This document shows positions 42,678 through 50,673 of a stretch of DNA of 64,000 nucleotides, piece by piece. Source of the stretch: CAZWAP01 sp964632005 (GTDB lineage Bacteria > Planctomycetota > Phycisphaerae > Sedimentisphaerales > Anaerobacaceae); contig CAZWAP010000010.1 of NCBI GenBank assembly GCA_964632005.1, positions 5,993 through 69,992 on the forward strand. Direction: 5' to 3'. Under the pieces are notes generated by a model that was not told the DNA's origin, did not search any database, and was given only the letters and a program-made list of their open reading frames with translations. The position numbers were made by a program, and so were the translations under genes. Position 1 is the first letter of the stretch, and each line of letters begins with the position of its first letter.

Positions 42678-44105
42678 ATGGCGGAGAAGAGCGTGAGCCT
42701 GGAGCAGGTGCTTGGGGGGCTGCCTCCGGTTTGGGGCGAGGATCTCCTGCCGGTAATAAGGGCGGAAATCGAGCGTGAGAAGCTCTCGCTGGTGGCGTTG
42801 TGCGATGAGCCGGCCGTGACGCAAACGCTGCACGACGTGGGCGTATTGACCCGCTGGGACGCCCCCACGGTCGTCCAGGAACTGAGCAGACAGGTGCCTT
42901 TGTTCGCGGTGCTGACCGATTCAGGAGGGCGGACCGACGACCAGGCGGTAAAAATCGTGCGCCAGATAGGAGCCAATATCCTCAGGGCGGCCCGGCCGAT
43001 AAACCAGGATTTCGAGGTCATCAGTTGCGGCGGACAGGCGCTGAGCAGTCGTATCCCCGGTGAGCTTAGCGCGCTTGCCGAGGCACTGGAGCTCAAAGAC
43101 GCCGTGACCGTCATCATCCCGTTTTGCCGGGAGAGCGGGACATACGCTGTCGGCGATGTGCTTTACCGCAGCCAGAGCGCGCAGTTGACGTCCGCCCGTG
43201 CCGACCCGTCTGCCGGCCAGGCGGCTTGCGACCTCAGGCGCTGGCTCAAAGAAAACGGAGGTTCGTGTTGGTCGGCTCGCCGCGTTGAATCGCTTACGAT
43301 CCACGAGATTCGCACGCTCGGGCCCGACGAGGTAGCCGGGCATCTGGCCGACTGCCCGCCGGGCGGTCTATGCCTCGTCAACGCGGCCGACCACCGTGAT
43401 CTCGAGGTTGTTGCTCTGGCCATGCTCAAAGCCAGGCGGCAAGGCAGACGATTGCTCTGCCGATCGGCTCCATCATTTTTGCGGGTGCGTGCGGGTCTGC
43501 CGGTCCGCCCGCTGCTCACCGCCGCCGAGGTCGCTGCACCTTTTGCCCTCGCGGGCCTGCTTCTGATCGGCTCGTGCACGGCGCGGACGGCTGAGCAGCT
43601 ATGCGAGCTGTTGGACAAGACGAGCGTATCGGCGATTGAGCTGCGTGCGGAACGCGCGTTGAGCCCCCGTCGCCGGGATAGAGAAATCGTCCGGATTGGC
43701 AGGCTTGCGAATAGAGCGATCTATAACGGCCGAGACACCGTGGTCTATACAACCAGCAAGCCCATTGCCGCAGAGGACCCGGAGAGCCACCGGCAGATCA
43801 CCGGCCTGATTTCGCAGGCCCTTGTGGAGGTGGTCCGCTCGGTAATCTATAGGCCGCGGTATATCCTCGCCAAGGGCAGCAGTACCTCCAGCGACATTGC
43901 CACCCGGGCGTTGAATGTCACGCGTGCAGAGGTGCTCGGCCGAATCCTTCCGGGCGTTCCGGTCTGGCGAACAGGACCGCAGAGCAAGTTTCCCGGGCTG
44001 TCTTACATCACCTTTCCCGGCAACACTGGCCCGGTGGACGGAATCTCGCGGATCGTCCAAGACCTCAAATCAGACGGTGAGACGGTTCGGTCTGGTCGGG
44101 GGTGA
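42678..44105 (+). CDS. Four-carbon acid sugar kinase family protein (DUF1537)
   Basis: A 475-residue kinase of the OtnK/DtnK type, which phosphorylates C4 sugar acids (threonate, erythronate and relatives) before aldol or decarboxylation steps. The N-terminal substrate domain has FAVLTDSGGRTDDQAV near residue 76. The C-terminal nucleotide domain has the clearly diagnostic AKGSSTSSDIATRAL and FPGNTGPVDGISRIV segments. GGAGG stands 7 nt before the ATG. It stands opposite the URO-D-like and RhaT-like genes. Which acid it uses cannot be told; the N-terminal half is less conserved than the C-terminal one. Confidence 0.9.
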   Translation: MAEKSVSLEQVLGGLPPVWGEDLLPVIRAEIEREKLSLVALCDEPAVTQTLHDVGVLTRWDAPTVVQELSRQVPLFAVLTDSGGRTDDQAVKIVRQIGANILRAARPINQDFEVISCGGQALSSRIPGELSALAEALELKDAVTVIIPFCRESGTYAVGDVLYRSQSAQLTSARADPSAGQAACDLRRWLKENGGSCWSARRVESLTIHEIRTLGPDEVAGHLADCPPGGLCLVNAADHRDLEVVALAMLKARRQGRRLLCRSAPSFLRVRAGLPVRPLLTAAEVAAPFALAGLLLIGSCTARTAEQLCELLDKTSVSAIELRAERALSPRRRDREIVRIGRLANRAIYNGRDTVVYTTSKPIAAEDPESHRQITGLISQALVEVVRSVIYRPRYILAKGSSTSSDIATRALNVTRAEVLGRILPGVPVWRTGPQSKFPGLSYITFPGNTGPVDGISRIVQDLKSDGETVRSGRG

Positions 44106-44123
44106 CACAAGTACAGGTGGTCT

Positions 44124-44380
44124 GGAGTCTGCGGTGCAGGCTTTTGAGCCGGGCCTGCGATTCAAGAGCCGGTCTATGCCGAGCATAGACGGGGATCTGC
44201 CGGACTGCTTCTGTGATCCGCTCCGTCCGGGCGCCGCGGGCCCTCAGCGGGAGGACTGTGTTCTGGTACGCGCTGATATGCGGATAGAGCGCGCAGTCTT
44301 GAAAGACCATCAGCACCTCGCGGTCCCGCGGCGGCAAATCTCGGGGCTGCTCGTCGAAGCGGAGTCTTGGCTGGAGAGAC
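44124..44380 (-). pseudogene. Remnant of a MalK/UgpC-type sugar ABC transporter ATPase
   Basis: On the minus strand, directly after the URO-D-like stop, about 85 codons read like the middle of a carbohydrate ABC ATPase: DLPPRDREVLMVFQDCALYP, then HISAYQNTVLPLRARG. This is the switch/Q-loop region of MalK/UgpC. There is no Walker A region before it (that DNA now encodes the URO-D-like C-terminus) and no LSGGQ signature or Walker B after it. No start codon belongs to it. It must be a truncated, dead gene piece left by deletion or rearrangement. Confidence 0.8.
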
Positions 44381-44384
44381 CGCG

Positions 44385-45551
44385 TCAGTAGAAACCGAAT
44401 TCGTAGGCCGCGTCGAACAGGGCGACGATATTCTCCGGCGGCACGCCGAGCTGGATGTTGTGCACGTTGTTGAAAACGTAGCCGCCGCCGGCCTTGAATA
44501 TTCCCAGGGCCTCTCTGACGTGCTCTCTTACCTGCGGGGGCGTCGCGTTGGGCAGGACGTGCTGGGCATCGATGGCACCGCCCCAGAAGCAAAGCCGTTG
44601 CCCGAAGGTCTGCTTGAGGCGCCGGCGGTCCATATCTCTGGCCCCGACCTGGATGGGGTTGAGGATATCGACGCCGATCTCCAGCAAATCCGGGATGAAT
44701 TGCACGACCGAACCGCAGCTATGATACCACAGCTTTGCGGAAGTAAGCGACTTGATATGGCCGATCAGTCTTTTCTGTCGTGGCTTTACCACCTTTCGGT
44801 AGAAATCCGGACAGAACAAAGGCCCGTTCTGGCCGGCCAGGTCGTCCCCTATCATCACCACGTCCACCAGGTCGCCCACCTCTGCCAGAAGGCCGCTGTA
44901 GTAATCCAGCCAGAACTGCAGCGTTCTATCCAGCAGGGCCTCGCAAAAGGCGGGGTTCTCCTTCATATCGATAAACCAGCGCTCCAGGCCTCGCATATAC
45001 CAGCAAATCTCGTACACCACCCCCCCGATTCCCGTACATATCGCGTAGGGGCTGTCGCGGCGCAAGCGAAGGGCCTCTTCGCGTAGGCCGGTGAATCGCG
45101 TCGGGTCGTTGCCCTTCGGGAAAGGATATTCCCGGAGGGTCTGGATAGTGGCCTGGGCCAGCGGATGATGCGAGATGTCCATATAAAGCTGCTGGTCGTC
45201 GGGCATCGACCATATCACGCCGAACTCGTCTTTCAAGTCGTGCCAGATCCGCCCGTCACGCTTGTTGACTTCTACCCCACCCTTGAAGCCCTCCGGCGCG
45301 TGAGCGCAGAGGTAACGCGTATCGACACGAAAGCGTTTCAAGAGCTCTTCGCAAGGCCTGGCCAATTGCTGCACCGGATCGAGGATCGTAAGCTCATCTT
45401 CCATCCCCAGGTAATCGAGCAGTGCTTTGTAGGCGGCCTTGTGTATACCCGTCTGAAAGCCCCCCAGGTCTATGGGCACCCGATCGGGCAACTGATGGTT
45501 CAAAGCCGCTTCAAGGCGCTGCCTTGAGGTCATTGTCTCTTTCTTCGCCAT
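44385..45551 (-). CDS. Uroporphyrinogen decarboxylase (URO-D)-family protein
   Basis: A 388-residue protein of the URO-D/methyltransferase barrel family. The ATG at 45551 has GGGAG 7 nt upstream. The start RQRLEAALNHQLPDRVPIDLGG is typical, as are VMIGDDLAGQNGPLFCPDFY and the C-terminal LWYHSCGSV...LLEIGVDILNPIQ. True HemE residues are not all kept, and the gene context (RhaT-like symporter, sugar-acid kinase) points to the broad family often found in planctomycete catabolic loci rather than haem synthesis. The reaction is unknown; related proteins move methyl groups. It is 31 bp downstream of the symporter gene. Confidence 0.85.
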   Translation of the reverse strand: MAKKETMTSRQRLEAALNHQLPDRVPIDLGGFQTGIHKAAYKALLDYLGMEDELTILDPVQQLARPCEELLKRFRVDTRYLCAHAPEGFKGGVEVNKRDGRIWHDLKDEFGVIWSMPDDQQLYMDISHHPLAQATIQTLREYPFPKGNDPTRFTGLREEALRLRRDSPYAICTGIGGVVYEICWYMRGLERWFIDMKENPAFCEALLDRTLQFWLDYYSGLLAEVGDLVDVVMIGDDLAGQNGPLFCPDFYRKVVKPRQKRLIGHIKSLTSAKLWYHSCGSVVQFIPDLLEIGVDILNPIQVGARDMDRRRLKQTFGQRLCFWGGAIDAQHVLPNATPPQVREHVREALGIFKAGGGYVFNNVHNIQLGVPPENIVALFDAAYEFGFY

Positions 45552-45582
45552 CTGTGCTCTCCCTGCGGGCTCAGGCGTCACC

Positions 45583-46629
45583 TCAAAGGCCGCGCGACTC
45601 CAGGTAGCTGCCCAGCCCAACGATGAATATGGAGACCATCAGGGCCACTATCCCTGCCAGGATTCTCCGGTGTGTGCGTCGGCTTGTGCCCTTCCATTCA
45701 CGGAAGACCACGCCCCATAGGTTGCTAAAGACGATTATAAAGGCCATGTGGATCGTCCAACTTGAAAAGCCATACGCGCCCATCCGTGTCTTGCCCATCC
45801 CGTAGAACATAAACTGCAGATACCACGTGACGCCGGCCAGTGCGCTGAAAAGGTAGTTCGCGCCCAGCGGCGCTTTGCGCGGCTCGATATAGTCTGTTAT
45901 CGTCCTGTTCTTCAGGTTGAGCAGGATGCACCAGACGAAATTGGTCGTGAACCCGCCGGCGAGTATGAACAAAAACACCGGCGTGTTCACCCATAACGAA
46001 GGCGTCCCGTGTTTTGCCGCCAGTGCGGCGATCGGCTCGCCGGCGGCGATTCCGAGCGCCATACACGCGCTCATCACCCCGGCGAATATTGCTACCCAGA
46101 GCCCTTTTACAAAGTCGAATTCCTTGATCGTCCGGCGTTTCTCCTCGTCGCCGAGTTCTTTTTCTTTTGACATCCCGGCCCAGCCGCAGACCGCGATCCC
46201 ACCCAGGCAAACCACGATCCCCGTCAGCGTCGTCAGCCCCGAAGCACGCCCGATCAGCCCGGCAAATTCCCCCTTGAATACCGGGGGGATCACCGTACCA
46301 AAGGCCGCGCAGAATCCCAGGGCGATCGCGTATCCGAGCGACATTCCCAGATACCGCATCGACAGCCCGAAGGTCAGACCGCCGATGCCCCACAACACCC
46401 CGAAAACATACGCCCACGACGCGCTGCGCGCGGGGGCATTGCGTACCAGATCCAGCAGCTCGGGCACGGTCAAGAATGCCACCACCCACGGAGCGATAAT
46501 CCACGAAAACACTCCCGCAGTGAGCCAGTAGCTCTCCCAGGCCCAGTTTCGAACCTTTTTGAACGGGATGTAAAAACTCCCCGCCGCGAATCCCCCCAGG
46601 CCATGCAATATAACGCCCAGTGCCACCAT
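45583..46629 (-). CDS. L-rhamnose-proton symporter family protein (RhaT-like)
   Basis: A 348-residue integral membrane protein with about ten hydrophobic segments. The ATG at 46629 has GAAGGGG 8 nt upstream. Family phrases are VILHGLGGFAAGSFYIPFKKVRNWAWESYW at the N-terminus, WGIGGLTFGLSMRYLGMSLGYAIALG, and the C-terminal FYGMGKTRMGAYGFSSWTIHMAF. It would import rhamnose or a related deoxysugar with protons. The URO-D-like gene follows on the same strand. Sugar specificity is inferred only from family. No rhamnose isomerase or kinase is in the window. Confidence 0.9.
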   Translation of the reverse strand: MVALGVILHGLGGFAAGSFYIPFKKVRNWAWESYWLTAGVFSWIIAPWVVAFLTVPELLDLVRNAPARSASWAYVFGVLWGIGGLTFGLSMRYLGMSLGYAIALGFCAAFGTVIPPVFKGEFAGLIGRASGLTTLTGIVVCLGGIAVCGWAGMSKEKELGDEEKRRTIKEFDFVKGLWVAIFAGVMSACMALGIAAGEPIAALAAKHGTPSLWVNTPVFLFILAGGFTTNFVWCILLNLKNRTITDYIEPRKAPLGANYLFSALAGVTWYLQFMFYGMGKTRMGAYGFSSWTIHMAFIIVFSNLWGVVFREWKGTSRRTHRRILAGIVALMVSIFIVGLGSYLESRGL

Positions 46630-46822
46630 AGGCTGGTCCCCTTCCAAATCGAATCGCCGGCATCATCGCCGAGCGTACTCGGCTGCGCCCGTGTTGCGCA
46701 GCGACCCACACGATACCGCATCCGGCCGTCTTGAACAATGCCTTTTTTGCCATCGCCGTGGGCGAGGGCCGCTGACGCGTCCCGGGTCGCGAGGTCCCCA
46801 GGGCAAGCCCGGTGAAATATTG

Positions 46823-46853
46823 TTGACAGGACCAGCGGATGGCCGAGTAATAT
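46823..46853 (+). promoter_or_regulatory. Possible promoter for the mltA gene
   Basis: TTGACA (46823-46828), 19 bp, TAATAT (46848-46853). The spacer is long and the -10 box moderate. The leader would be about 33 nt. Confidence 0.45.
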
Positions 46854-46892
46854 ACGAGGGTTTTGAGTTTTTTGGACAAACGGAGTTACAGG

Positions 46893-48101
46893 ATGACACG
46901 AGAGATTTTTTTGTGGGCGGTTCTGGTCTGCTGGCTGGTTTTCTCGGGCTGCAAGACCCGTGTGGCCGAGGTCAAGTCGCCGTACGACAGGCCGTTGCCG
47001 TCCGGCCAGGAGGCCCTGCGCAAGATAACCGACCCGGCCGAGATACCCGACTTCACGATGGCCTGCCTGGACCTGAAGGATCTGCGGACGGCCATCGAGC
47101 GGAGCCTGAGCTATCTCAGCAAGCCGTCAAGCCGCAATTTCTATCCCTCGGGCCAGATCACGCACGAGCGGGTTGTCCGCAGCCTGGAGGCGTTCCTGGA
47201 GCTGCTGGATTCAGGTTTGCGGGGCCGGCAGTTGAACCAGGCGATCCGAGAGCGGTTCGACGTTTATATGTCCGTAGGTTGTGACGACAGGGGAACCGTT
47301 CTGTTTACCGGCTATTACACGCCGATCTTCGAAGGCTCGATGGAGCGGACCGAGCGCTTCAAGTATCCCTTGTACAGCCCGCCCGACGACCTGGTGAAGG
47401 GCCCTGACGGCCAGATACTGGGCCGGCGGACCTCGGACGGCAGGATAGAGCCTTATCCCCAGCGTGCCGTCATCGAGGCGGCCAGGATACTGCGGGGCAA
47501 AGAACTGGTATGGCTTGCCGATCCGTTCGAGGCGTATATCGCCCACGTCCAGGGCTCGGCCAGGATCCGCCTGCCCGACGGGCAATTGATAACCGTCGGT
47601 TATGCCGCGAGCAACGGCCACGAGTACCGCAGCGTAAGCCGGGAGCTCGTCAAGGACGGCCTGATACGCTCCGACCAGTTGAGCCTCTCGGCGATGATCC
47701 AGTTCTTCAAGGCGCATCCCGAGTTGGTGGACAGCTATGTCCGCCGGAATCCCAGGTTTGTATTCTTCCAGAAAGAGGAAAGTATGGCCCGCGGCAGCCT
47801 CAACGAGGAAGTTACCCCTATGCGGACAATAGCGACGGACAAGTCGATCTTCCCGCGCGGGGCCCTGGCCTTCATCCAGACCACCCTGCCGGGCGCCGCC
47901 GGCGGTGGCGTTGTGAGCCAGCCTTACAGTGGCTTTGCGCTGGACCAGGATACCGGTGGGGCAATACGAGCGCCCGGGCGATGTGATCTCTACATAGGTG
48001 TCGGCGATGAGGCCGGAAAACTGGCCGGCCAGACTTACCAGGAGGGAAAGCTCTACTACCTGTTCGTAAAAAAAGAAGATACCGGCGCTTTGCGGTATTG
48101 A
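46893..48101 (+). CDS. mltA: Membrane-bound lytic murein transglycosylase A (MltA)
   Basis: A 402-residue outer-membrane lipoprotein that cleaves peptidoglycan to anhydromuropeptides. ATG 46893 has GGAG upstream and opens a lipoprotein signal ending FSGC. The MltA domain begins near residue 60 (LFTGYYTPIFEGS at about 131-143). The C-terminal 3D domain contains FALDQDTGGAIRAPGRCDLY, with the catalytic Asp in the D-x-Y-x-G position. Length and order are normal for the family. An entericidin-like gene follows after 33 bp. Confidence 0.93.
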   Translation: MTREIFLWAVLVCWLVFSGCKTRVAEVKSPYDRPLPSGQEALRKITDPAEIPDFTMACLDLKDLRTAIERSLSYLSKPSSRNFYPSGQITHERVVRSLEAFLELLDSGLRGRQLNQAIRERFDVYMSVGCDDRGTVLFTGYYTPIFEGSMERTERFKYPLYSPPDDLVKGPDGQILGRRTSDGRIEPYPQRAVIEAARILRGKELVWLADPFEAYIAHVQGSARIRLPDGQLITVGYAASNGHEYRSVSRELVKDGLIRSDQLSLSAMIQFFKAHPELVDSYVRRNPRFVFFQKEESMARGSLNEEVTPMRTIATDKSIFPRGALAFIQTTLPGAAGGGVVSQPYSGFALDQDTGGAIRAPGRCDLYIGVGDEAGKLAGQTYQEGKLYYLFVKKEDTGALRY

Positions 48102-48134
48102 CCGGTGCGAACAAGGCTGCAAGGAGGTCCGAAG

Positions 48135-48275
48135 ATGCTCAAGAAGGTGCTTCTGCCGCTTGTCCTGGTCGTGTTTACGCTGGCGATTGTCGGATGCAAC
48201 ACGGCCAAGGGATTGAAGGAAGACGTTACCTTCATCGGCGATAAGACCGTCGAGTTCATCGAGAAAGACGATTGA
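48135..48275 (+). CDS. Entericidin-like small lipoprotein
   Basis: A 46-residue protein with a perfect AAGGAGG ribosome site 7 nt before the ATG. The sequence is a lipoprotein signal (MLKKVLLPLVLVVFTLAIVG) followed by CNTAKGLKEDV, and it ends FIEKDD. C-N-T-x-x-G is the hallmark of the entericidin A/B family, small membrane-anchored lipoproteins linked to stationary-phase or osmotic lysis in enterobacteria. Here only one copy is present. It follows mltA closely, so the two envelope proteins may share a transcript. In other phyla the role of this family is untested. Confidence 0.85.
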   Translation: MLKKVLLPLVLVVFTLAIVGCNTAKGLKEDVTFIGDKTVEFIEKDD

Positions 48276-48350
48276 GCTGGCTCGATGTGGACGATGCCGT
48301 TGTTTGTGCCTTGTGGTAGAGGCCGGAGGGAGAACGCACCTGGTGGCTCG

Positions 48351-49766
48351 ATGTCGATATGGCAACCCGTCTTGACGGTGGTGCTGGCTTTGCTGCCGAT
48401 CTGCGGGCTCGGGCAGACAGGGCCGGAGGAAAAACCGGCTGAGAAGACGACGCGGGAGTCGGTAAGGACATCGGTCGAGCGACAGCGCCAGAAGCCCAGC
48501 GCCAGATACCCGATCGTCGATACCGGTCAGGAGCGGTGCTACGGCGACCGCAGGCAGATCGAGTGTCCCGGACAGACGGAGCCTTTCTTCGGGCAGGACG
48601 CCCAGTATCTGGGCAACCGGCCGACGTACCGCGACAACGGCGACGGCACCATCCTCGATGTTGTTACCGGCCTGACGTGGCAGAAGGACCCCGGCGAGAA
48701 GAAGACCTACGCCGAAGCGCTCGAGGGAGCCTCGGCCTGCCGGACCGGCGGCTACGATGACTGGAGGCTCCCCAGCATCAAGGAGCTCTACTCGCTGATC
48801 CTGTTCAGCGGCGAAGACATCGACCCGCGCGCGACCGACACATCGAGACTGAAGCCGTTCATAGATACGAGGTTTTTCCGGTTCAGGTACGGCGACCCGG
48901 CCAGGGGGGAGCGCGTCATCGACTCGCAGTTCGCAACATCGACGAGGTACGTCGGCACGACGATGCGCGGCAACAGGACGATGTTCGGCGTGAATTTCGC
49001 CGACGGGCGGATCAAGGGATACCCGATAGACCGCGGCCGACGTGGTCAGCCGAAATACTATGTGCTTTACGTCCGCGGGAACCCGGACTACGGCAAGAAT
49101 GACTTCCACGACAACGGCGACGGGACCATCACAGACCGCGCCACAGGACTTACCTGGACGAAGCTCGACAGCGGACACTTAAAGGCAGGTCCGAGGGGGG
49201 ACGGAAGGCTGAACTGGCGAGAGGCGCTGGAATGGGCCGAGAACCTCGAATATGCAGGCTACTCCGACTGGCGGCTGCCCAACGCCAAGGAGCTGCAGAG
49301 CATCGTGGACTACACGCGCTCGCCCGAGACGACGGGTTCGGCGGCGATAGACCCGGTGTTCCGCGTGACGCCCATCCGCGACGCGCTCGGCAGGCTTGAC
49401 TATCCTTACTACTGGACCAGCACGACCCACAAGCGGATGGGCAGGGGCGACGCGGCGGTCTACGTGGCGTTCGGCCGGGCGCAAGGGTGGATGCGCGGTC
49501 GCTTGGGGGTCTTCGAGTTGCTCGACGTGCATGGGGCCGGCGCCCAGCGCAGCGATCCCAAGTCTGGTGATCCGTCTGTCTTCAGGTACGGCCGTGGCCC
49601 GCAGGGGGACGTGGTTTCGATCTATAACATGGTCCGGCCCGTGCGCGGCGGCAAGGCGGCGCGCAGGTCGTGCAGGGCTGGTACGGCGTCTCCGGTCTTC
49701 GAAACTGGCCGTCGGAGCACGTTGCAGGGCGGGCAGGCGCCGTGGAGGACCTCCTCCGGCAGGTAG
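48351..49766 (+). CDS. Exported protein with two DUF1566/Lcl domains
   Basis: A 471-residue protein from ATG 48351, with a signal peptide (MSIWQPVLTVVLALLPICGL); an in-frame ATG at 48285 would put 22 polar residues before it. Two Lcl (DUF1566) modules are evident, each starting with NGDGTI and TGLTW and containing DDWRLPSIKELYSL or SDWRLPNAKELQSI. The first is at about residues 85-190 and the second about 260-430. The fold is C-type-lectin-like, known from Legionella collagen-like proteins to bind glycans; here binding is only inferred. The C-terminal 40 residues are basic and unconserved. Confidence 0.85.
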   Translation: MSIWQPVLTVVLALLPICGLGQTGPEEKPAEKTTRESVRTSVERQRQKPSARYPIVDTGQERCYGDRRQIECPGQTEPFFGQDAQYLGNRPTYRDNGDGTILDVVTGLTWQKDPGEKKTYAEALEGASACRTGGYDDWRLPSIKELYSLILFSGEDIDPRATDTSRLKPFIDTRFFRFRYGDPARGERVIDSQFATSTRYVGTTMRGNRTMFGVNFADGRIKGYPIDRGRRGQPKYYVLYVRGNPDYGKNDFHDNGDGTITDRATGLTWTKLDSGHLKAGPRGDGRLNWREALEWAENLEYAGYSDWRLPNAKELQSIVDYTRSPETTGSAAIDPVFRVTPIRDALGRLDYPYYWTSTTHKRMGRGDAAVYVAFGRAQGWMRGRLGVFELLDVHGAGAQRSDPKSGDPSVFRYGRGPQGDVVSIYNMVRPVRGGKAARRSCRAGTASPVFETGRRSTLQGGQAPWRTSSGR

Positions 49767-49808
49767 AAGGCCCAACAGGCCCCGGAACGCCGTTTGAGCG
49801 GCTGGGTT

Positions 49809-49853
49809 TTTACACAACATTTACACATCCCCGAAGGCCATTTGCCGTATAAT
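49809..49853 (+). promoter_or_regulatory. Direct-repeat operator and -10 box before the two-component genes
   Basis: TTTACA at 49809-49814 and again at 49820-49825, exactly 11 bp apart (TTTACA-N5-TTTACA), then TATAAT at 49848-49853. Tandem half-sites at 11-bp period are the pattern bound by OmpR/PhoB-type regulators, and the next gene encodes one. There is no good -35 box, as expected for an activated promoter. Confidence 0.6.
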
Positions 49854-49878
49854 GGATGTATACTCTATAGGTGGGATT

Positions 49879-50577
49879 ATGAACCAAAAAGCGTCCATAC
49901 TGGTAGTCGAAGACGAGCAGAAGATCCTCACTGCACTGCGGGATTTCCTCGAATACAAGGGTTTCGACGTAACCGAAGCCACCGACGGCCTCGAGGCCGA
50001 GCGCATCGCAGGCTCGGTCACCTTCGACCTGATACTGCTGGACCTTATGCTCCCGAAGATAAGCGGCGAGCAGCTCTGTACGAGGTGGCGCCGCGCCGGC
50101 CTGCAAACACCGATCATTATGCTCACCGCAAAGGGCCGCGAGAGCGAAAAGGTCGAGGGCCTCAACATAGGCGCCGACGACTACATCACCAAGCCCTTCT
50201 CGCTGGAAGAACTGCTTGCCCGGATAGAAGCCGTTCTGCGCCGCACTGACCCGGCCAGGGCCGTCGGACGGACGTTCGAATTCGCCGGCTTCTGCGTCGA
50301 TGTCCCGGCCCTCAAGCTCCGCCGAAACAACGAGGAGATCGAGATTACCAGGCGTGAGGCCGCCATAATCCAGTATTTTGCGGCGAACCCGAACCGCGTG
50401 ATCAGCAGGGAAGAGCTGTATAAACAGGTCTGGGGAGAAACAATGAGTGAATTGGGCACAAGGACGATGGATATGCACATCGCCAAGCTGAGGAGCAAGA
50501 TCGAGAGCGATACGTCCGAGCCCCGTGCCATAAAGACGGTCCGCGGGGTCGGCTACAAGTACGAAACCGGTACGTAG
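49879..50577 (+). CDS. OmpR/PhoB-family response regulator
   Basis: A 232-residue regulator. The ATG at 49879 has GGTGGGA upstream. Receiver domain 1-120: acidic pocket VVEDEQ (E11, D12), phosphoacceptor D55 in LLDLMLP, T/A switch in MLTAK, and Lys in ITKPFS. The winged-helix DNA-binding domain covers about 135-230, with EITRREAAIIQYF, VISREELYKQVWG and the recognition helix region RTMDMHIAKLRSKI. The cognate kinase follows 97 bp downstream. A direct repeat of the type its family binds lies just upstream, suggesting autoregulation. Confidence 0.95.
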   Translation: MNQKASILVVEDEQKILTALRDFLEYKGFDVTEATDGLEAERIAGSVTFDLILLDLMLPKISGEQLCTRWRRAGLQTPIIMLTAKGRESEKVEGLNIGADDYITKPFSLEELLARIEAVLRRTDPARAVGRTFEFAGFCVDVPALKLRRNNEEIEITRREAAIIQYFAANPNRVISREELYKQVWGETMSELGTRTMDMHIAKLRSKIESDTSEPRAIKTVRGVGYKYETGT

Positions 50578-50673
50578 TGCCCGGTGATGCGTGCGGCCTG
50601 GCGATCGTCTGATATTTGATGTTGTCTCGGCATTTCACCGGCGGGCTGCGTTTTGGCATAAGGCGAAATACGT

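Noticed and set aside
44065..44592. A full 175-codon protein gene on the minus strand around the ABC remnant.
   Set aside because: The first 70 codons are an out-of-frame reading of the URO-D-like gene; only the part after 44385 resembles an ABC ATPase, so a pseudogene fragment is the better call.
47211..49178. Long 655-codon open frame on the minus strand.
   Set aside because: It spans the antisense of mltA, the entericidin-like gene and the Lcl gene, all of which have clear signals and recognisable products.
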